Shown here: piece by piece, positions 58,595 to 64,000 of the stretch
Layout: every line of letters begins with the position of its first letter
Numbering within the stretch: position 1 is the stretch's first letter
From: Azolla caroliniana
Taxonomy: Eukaryota; Polypodiophyta
Reading direction: 5' to 3'
DNA length: 64,000 nucleotides
Assembly (NCBI GenBank): GCA_043228905.1
Contig: JBHGNT010000005.1
Coordinates: 2,666,001 to 2,730,000 of the forward strand
The notes under the pieces: model-generated
What the model was told of the DNA's origin: nothing
Seen by the model: only the letters and a program-made list of their open reading frames with translations
Database searches by the model: none
Made by a program: the position numbers and the translations under genes

Positions 58595-59090
58595 AACCGT
58601 TGGATTCAATCCAACAACGAAGTTTCATGGTCTTCATCTAGTCGATTAAAGGACCATGAATAGAGAATCCCTTAAGTGCACAAGGTTGAGTGATAAAAGT
58701 GTCACCCTTTCGAATTTGATGGCTTTTTCTAGGGTGTGAGAGTTGGAACACCCACTTTGGGTGTTTAATCCAACTAATGAGTTTCATTGCCTTCATCCAC
58801 TCAATTAAAGGACCATTAATAGAGAATCGCATTAAGTGCACAAGGTTGAGTGATAAAAGTGTCACCCTTTCGAATTTGATGGCTTTTTCTAGGGTGTGAG
58901 AGTTGGAACACCCACTTTGGGTGTTTAATCGAACAAATGAGTTTCATTGCCCTCATCCACTCAATTAAAGGACCATTAATAGATAATCGCATAAGTGCAC
59001 AAGTTGAGCGATAAGTGTCACCCTTTCGGATTTGATGGCTTTTTCCAGGGTGTGAGAGTTGCAACACCCACTTTGGGTTCGGTCTACGTA
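58595..59090. repeat. Three-copy tandem repeat, about 160-bp unit
   Basis: Phase marks such as AAGTGCACAAG-TTGAG recur at about 58674, 58834 and 58993, a period of 160 then 159 bp. Units share AATTAAAGGACCAT-AATAGA, GTGTCACCCTTTCG and GGTGTGAGAGTTG. The third copy has small deletions. Confidence 0.9.
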
Positions 59091-59231
59091 GAGTAGACAA
59101 ATGTCGTTATACACCAACTCAAAAAACAACTTGCACAACTATAAGGGTTCGTAAAACTATCAAAAGGTGAAGGTGCTCATACAATCTATATATACACACA
59201 CATGCAATTCATAAATGTAGACACATACACC

Positions 59232-59232
<1 letters not shown>

Positions 59233-59268
<36 letters not shown>
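59233..59268. repeat. GA microsatellite
   Basis: A perfect GA run following a CACACA/TATATA stretch. Confidence 0.9.
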
Positions 59269-59270
<2 letters not shown>

Positions 59271-59529
59271 ACATTGTGTTTTCCATTTGCTCACATTTCC
59301 AAGTCGGTTCTCTCAATGACGCCTTTTTTTTTATAGTGGAAAGGCATCCATAGAGTCTACAACAATGTGCATATAGGTAAGAAACATGTCATGAGGATGC
59401 AAGTATGCAATCCATCATGTGGAATGGGTTTGACTCCCATTCTACCACTCAAAAGAAAGTGTATTAGGACAATAGACAACTCACTACCTACTTGATCATA
59501 TTTACACTATTGAACCTTGTAGTTACTAG

Positions 59530-59805
59530 GAGTCGGCAACAACTCGGCTAAAGCCTAAACCGAGTTAGTAAACCGTTTTTAAACAGTTTGGCAGTTCGGC
59601 TCGGCTCGGTTCAAGCATAAGCTTTGTAAACCGGTTTGAGTTCCATTTGGCAAGCCTTCAGCCAAACCAAACTTGTTAAGGCTAAATGGTTTGTCCAAAC
59701 CGGTTTGGTTCACGTTTGAAAACTTATAAACTAGTTAAGGCTTAACTGGTTTGGTTTGGACAAGGCCAAACCGGTTAAGCTTAAACCAAACCGTTGACAA
59801 TTCCT
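59530..59805. repeat. GGTTCGG / AACCGG-rich dispersed repeat
   Basis: Words such as GGCTCGGCTCGGTTC, AAACCGGTTTG and AACCAAACTT. The opening, AACTCGGCT-AA-CC-AAACCGAGTTAGTAAACCG, resembles the block in VPS25 intron 4, so the two are likely copies of one family. Confidence 0.6.
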
Positions 59806-60209
59806 AGGAGTTATTGTATATGTTCTTATTCATCCATCGTCAATCTTGACACTCCATGATCTTTCACAAAAAACTTTCGTATATTTGCAAGGATAGACCC
59901 AGAATTTGTGCTCATTGCCTTGGAACCATGAAATGTTGGGGATAACTTGTCTCCCAAAACTAATGTTCCATCCATTACAATTGGGATTATCTTAAAATTG
60001 TGAAATGGTCGGGATATTTTGAGCATTACCATATATCTTACCATTTCAATACCCTAATATAATCAGTGATCATTATGGATGCAACCTAAACTTTAGGGAT
60101 TAATAAGATATTGCAACTATGTTAGGCACAAGGTACAATCAAGTGGGGAAATGTATGTTGGTTATCATAACAAGCCCCAGTAGACAAGTACAAACATCAG
60201 AAGGAGGGG

Positions 60210-60625
60210 ATGACGTTGGTGATAAAGGCAGAAGAGATCTTGTTTTCCGCCATCAACAATATCCACTCAACTCTTATTAATGCCAAAGCTCAAGTTGTGT
60301 TTGAATTGGTCAGCTCGATAACCTTTTGGGTCTCTAGAAACAATGGTGTAGATGGGTCTTTTTCAATGAAACCTTGCATCAACCAACATTAATGCAGGAG
60401 ATATGGAGTGAAGTTGTAGCCACTCTAAAGAGCCAATACGATGGCCTCAGGGCGGATCCGATGGAGTTGAAAGACAACAATTAGCCTTCATCCAACAATG
60501 GTCGTCCTCTCCCATTCTTGAGTCAATGGGCCTCCACATAAGATGGAACTATCGCGTTCCTGTTGGGATTTGTATATAACATTCTCATCTCTAAAATTTT
60601 ATAACTAATGGAAGGGATTAATTTC
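60210..60625 (+). mobile_element. Decayed LINE 3' end
   Basis: Plus-strand codons ITFWVSRNN (near 60320) and, after frameshifts, IWSEVVATLKSQYDG and RWNYRVP match the end of LINE ORF2. The 3' signature TAACTAATGGAAG stands at about 60601-60613, but the poly(A) and target-site duplication are not visible. Confidence 0.65.
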
Positions 60626-60849
60626 TTTTGTGTCTTCTAGAACACATGACAGGAAATGTTTTTAAAGTTGAATGTCATCCACATGAACCAACAGAAAAAA
60701 ATATGTGACGAACACATCAATTTTCTAGCTCCTCAAATTTCAAGTAGTGTCTTAAGTAAACACCAACCCAAAGTTTGTGGTTCTCTTGATCTATTGTAAG
60801 GTTCTTTTGGCTTTCAATAGATGATATTTGCATGTGGCTATGGGCCTTG

Positions 60850-61080
60850 ATTTGGCTCAAATTAAATTGATCGATAAGCCATGATTTGATGGCTCAATGG
60901 TTTGAATTTAATTAAATGGTTCGCTTTGGTTTTCAAATATAATCAAAGCCATGATTTGATGGCTTAAAGGTTCGAATATAATTAAATAGGTTGATTTGGT
61001 TTCGAATCTCATTAAACAGTTCGGTCTCAATTTGATATGGTTCTAAAACGAAGGTTTATCGGTTTAAGCCCAATCTAGCT
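60850..61080. repeat. GGTTCG-rich dispersed repeat, AT-rich variant
   Basis: GATTTGATGGCT-AA-GGTT and ATTAAATGGTTCG recur two or three times (near 60890-60920 and 60955-60985), with GGTTC words in one orientation. Confidence 0.5.
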
Positions 61081-61116
61081 ATTTATTATAGAACTAAACT
61101 TCCATCATTAAATGGA

Positions 61117-61935
61117 TGTGTAGGTGGTTCTTCCATCAAATATGAAAATGTTCACATAAGCACATGTGCCACTTATTCTTGGAAGCCATCATTATGTGAT
61201 TAGGACTTTAGTTATGCAAAATACGTGTTTATCCATTATTGTGTCTTCGTCATTGTAATTGTCAAGTGGCAACCATTTGGACTATACACCAAACACACCA
61301 ATGACATTGGACGACACTTATTAAGAACTCCAAACTACTCCATGGGCCACATAGTCTCAAATACATTCACCTTCCACGCACATTGATCACACAGACAACA
61401 ACAATTTGCCAAACCATGAATTTCGTTTTCAACTAAGTTCTTTTACACGTCAACGTCGACATCCACCTTAGACAACTCTCACTTTCACTTAGTGTTGTGT
61501 GGTTCATAAAAATATATTTCCTATCTCATGAATTAGTAGTGCAATATGTCTTGTGTTTGACATATTGGATAATGTCTCGTTGATAAAAGCAAGCACATTA
61601 GGATATTATCGAGATTAATAGATCAATGCAAGGGCCGTGGGCATGTAGTAAGGGGTTAATCAGTCCCATGTATGTTATGTATCGGTCACATAAGTTGGGT
61701 AAGGGGGTTCCATTCAAAAGCATGTGTGTATTGGATGTTAGAACTTAGGGTGAAAATCAATGTCATATCTTTCTTGCACAAGCAGTGACTAGGGGCTTAT
61801 ATGACTAGGTCTTGACAATATCCTTCCAGAAACCTTATGGATACCAAGGTTCATATTTGGTTGGTGGCTAGTGTCAAGACAACAGTTGCATTTGACATTT
61901 GCATGGTAATCAAGCAATTGAGAGAGTAAAAACAA
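61117..61935. repeat. Left copy of a diverged tandem duplication of about 1.1 kb
   Basis: Matches 62250-63013 over most of its length. The best conserved part, CATGAATTTCGTTTTCAACT at about 61416, recurs 1124 bp downstream. No coding sequence is recognised. Confidence 0.8.
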
Positions 61936-62139
61936 TGTTTAATTTTAAACGCCCACCTTAAGCATTGGTCATACTAGTCCCAACACAATGTTGTTCTAAG
62001 TTCTAACCTTGCTACTTTTTATATAATCGCCATCACACTATTCATTTTGAGATTTATGTTCATCCATAAACCTTGCATAATTTGCCATTAGCTCATACAC
62101 GAAACTAAAAAAAAATTAAGTTGGACCATGTGTATGTGG

Positions 62140-62173
62140 GTGTATGTATGTATGTATGTATGTATGTATGTAT
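62140..62173. repeat. GTAT microsatellite
   Basis: Tandem GTAT units between the two copies of the 1.1-kb duplication, followed by CATACACACAC. Confidence 0.9.
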
Positions 62174-62249
62174 ATACATACACACACATGAGCATGCAAT
62201 TCATTTTAGTTTTTTTATCTACAATTCATCTTCCACCTTCGAAAGTGAA

Positions 62250-63157
62250 ATGCAAGTGATTCTTTCAACGAATATAAAAATGTTCACATAAGCAAGTGTG
62301 ATGCTTTTTCTTGGAAGCCATGATTACGTGGTCTTGACTTCAATTGTGCAAAATATGTTCTTATCCATAATTGACTCTTAATCTTGCAATTGTAAAGTGG
62401 AGCAATTAGGACTTCGCAACAAACACACAAACATTGGAAGTAACATTAAGAGCTAAAAACGACTTTGTGGGCCACAATTCTCCAATACATTCACCTTCCA
62501 CCCACATTTATCACAACGACAATAACAACACACCAAACCATGAATTTCGTTTTCAACTAAGTTCTTTTACACATTGATGTCAACATCTAATTTAGCCTAC
62601 TCTCACTTTCATTTATAGTGTTGTGGGGTTCCTAAAAATATAGTTTATTATTCATGAGAAAGTAGTCCAATGAGTCCTCTATTTGAACATGTTGTTTAAT
62701 GTCTACTAGGTAATAGCTAGCACATTAGTATATTGTCTAGATTACTAAGTCAAAGTATAGCCATGTATATGGTATGGCTCATATGTTTGTGTAGGTTGGC
62801 TAGGGTTCCATGCACAACCATGGAAATATATTGAATGTTAGGGTGTAAGTCAACGCCATATCTCTTCCATGTAAGCAACAAATAAGGTATTATAGGGTCA
62901 AGTTCTTCCTCCTTACACAATCCTTATAGATTACCAAGGTCGCTATTAGTGGTCAATGTCAAGAAAATAATTGTCTTTTTTATCTTTGCATGGTAATAGA
63001 CTAATCAAGGAGAGTAAGCAACAAGTAGGGCATTGTAGGGCCAAGTTCGTCCTCCTTACACAATCCTTATAGATTACCAAGATCTCTATTAGTGGTCAAT
63101 GTCAAGACAATAAGAGTCTCTTTTATCTTGGCATGGTAATAGACTAATTAAGGAGAG
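62250..63157. repeat. Right copy of the 1.1-kb duplication, with an internal 143-bp tandem duplication
   Basis: It matches 61117-61935. Its end is itself doubled: 62871-63013 and 63014-63157, 143 bp apart, both starting GTAAGCAACAA and sharing CCTCCTTACACAATCCTTAT. Confidence 0.8.
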
Positions 63158-63169
63158 TGTGCAAGAGGG

Positions 63170-63960
63170 AAAACAGTTAAAATTTTGAAACATTAAGAAA
63201 ATTGAACCTAACAACAAAACCTTTAAATCGAAACCATTCAAACCAACTTGTTTGAGGAATTTTGAAAGCTCAAACCAATGTTATAGTTTGAGAGATTTAC
63301 AAACCATTTAGTTGTTGCTTTTGCAATTTTGTTCTAGTGCAAACTAAACCATTCAAGAGTTTGCCGTGATTCAAGAATCTCAAATCAAATCATTTAAAAA
63401 GATTGAAACTTGATGAATACCAAACCAAGTCGTGAAACCCTTAAACCGAAACTGTTCAAATCAAATTCATTTGAAGGATTTCCAAGGTCAAACCAGACAA
63501 TGCAAGAGATTTATAAACCATTATGTTATAGTTTTGGCAAATTTGTTTTAGTGCAAACCAAATTTTGTGTTAACTTTTGCACAATTCTTTAACAAAGAGT
63601 TTTCCAACCAAAAGGCTTTTGCTTATAAACTAAGGCAAGAAGAAAATATCGGATCAAATGCAATAACTTATTACGTGAATAGGCTATAGCTCTTAATTTT
63701 CTAAAGCTAATTCAAATTTATAAATATATAAAAAATATCCTAACCCCAAACAATGAAGGTTCTAAACCAACAACTTAAAGCCGGTTAACCGGTAAATTGT
63801 TAAGCCAATAAAGGCTCAAACCTTGAGCCCCTAAGCCAAACCAACCCCTAAACAAATTACAAATATTATAAACCTAAACCGAATCGGTTAAACTAGTTCG
63901 TGCAATTCATTTTGGCTCAAACTGAACCATTGCATATTGTCAATTGAAAGTTCACCTTTT
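63170..63960. repeat. AACC-rich degenerate repeat field
   Basis: Many AAACC, CAAACCA and AACCGAA words, loosely tandem, and a perfect 12-bp palindrome CCGGTTAACCGG at 63781-63792. No gene. Confidence 0.5.
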
Positions 63961-64000
63961 CGTATTTAGAGCTTGTATGTAAAATCCATGAACTATTCAT

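Noticed and set aside
1-64000. CRISPR array or bacterial defence system
   Set aside because: No spaced direct repeats of that kind; the gene content is plant nuclear.

Overview
The window is nuclear DNA of a flowering plant. The evidence is plant-type genes with short GT-AG introns (VTE6, VPS25, a SUV3-like organellar helicase), AT-rich intergenic DNA full of CT/GA microsatellites, plant L1-type LINE retrotransposons and a tRNA-derived SINE. The species cannot be told from the sequence.

Six host genes are supported, all on the minus strand. They are an LEA_2/NHL-type membrane protein (about 10.8-11.4 kb, possibly lacking its last exon), VTE6 phytyl-phosphate kinase (21.56-24.10 kb, 5 exons, 331 aa), ESCRT-II subunit VPS25 (29.44-32.43 kb, 6 exons, 177 aa), a SUV3-like mitochondrial RNA helicase (33.41-35.90 kb, one exon, 829 aa), an alpha/gamma-adaptin-binding p34 (AAGAB)-like protein (37.05-40.42 kb, 6 exons, 497 aa) and a BPP-type basic proline/serine-rich, probably microtubule-associated protein (53.62-57.35 kb, 4 exons, 735 aa). 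Exon joins were made by eye; each junction keeps frame and uses GT/AG. The genes serve unrelated household roles (tocopherol precursor salvage, endosomal sorting, organellar RNA turnover, clathrin adaptor assembly, cytoskeleton) and do not form a pathway cluster.

The space between them is dominated by L1-type LINEs. One copy is full length (42447-49023, minus), with a perfect 17-bp target-site duplication, an intact ORF1 and an intact ORF2 that overlap as ATGA. Its reverse-transcriptase YADD box reads YAND, so it is probably catalytically dead despite looking young. At least nine 5'-truncated LINE pieces lie at about 5.5-6.3, 7.8-8.7, 13.8-14.3, 14.3-15.0, 16.1-18.0, 18.7-19.6, 42.26-42.38, 50.47-50.76 and 60.2-60.6 kb; three of these have clear target-site duplications. 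SINE copies lie near 1.05 kb and 24.4-24.9 kb, next to the VTE6 promoter.

The right end (58.6-64 kb) has no host gene. It holds a three-copy repeat of about 160 bp, a diverged 1.1-kb tandem duplication, and stretches rich in GGTTCGG/AACCGAACC words that also recur near 30, 41 and 59.5 kb. The far left edge (1-310) is GC-rich with four ACGT-core motifs and may be the promoter of a gene outside the window. No CRISPR array, rRNA or canonical tRNA gene was seen, and no clearly new multi-gene system was found. The most unusual items are the YAND LINE, lineage-specific peptide repeats in three conserved proteins, and an intronic copy of an exon/donor edge in the BPP-like gene.
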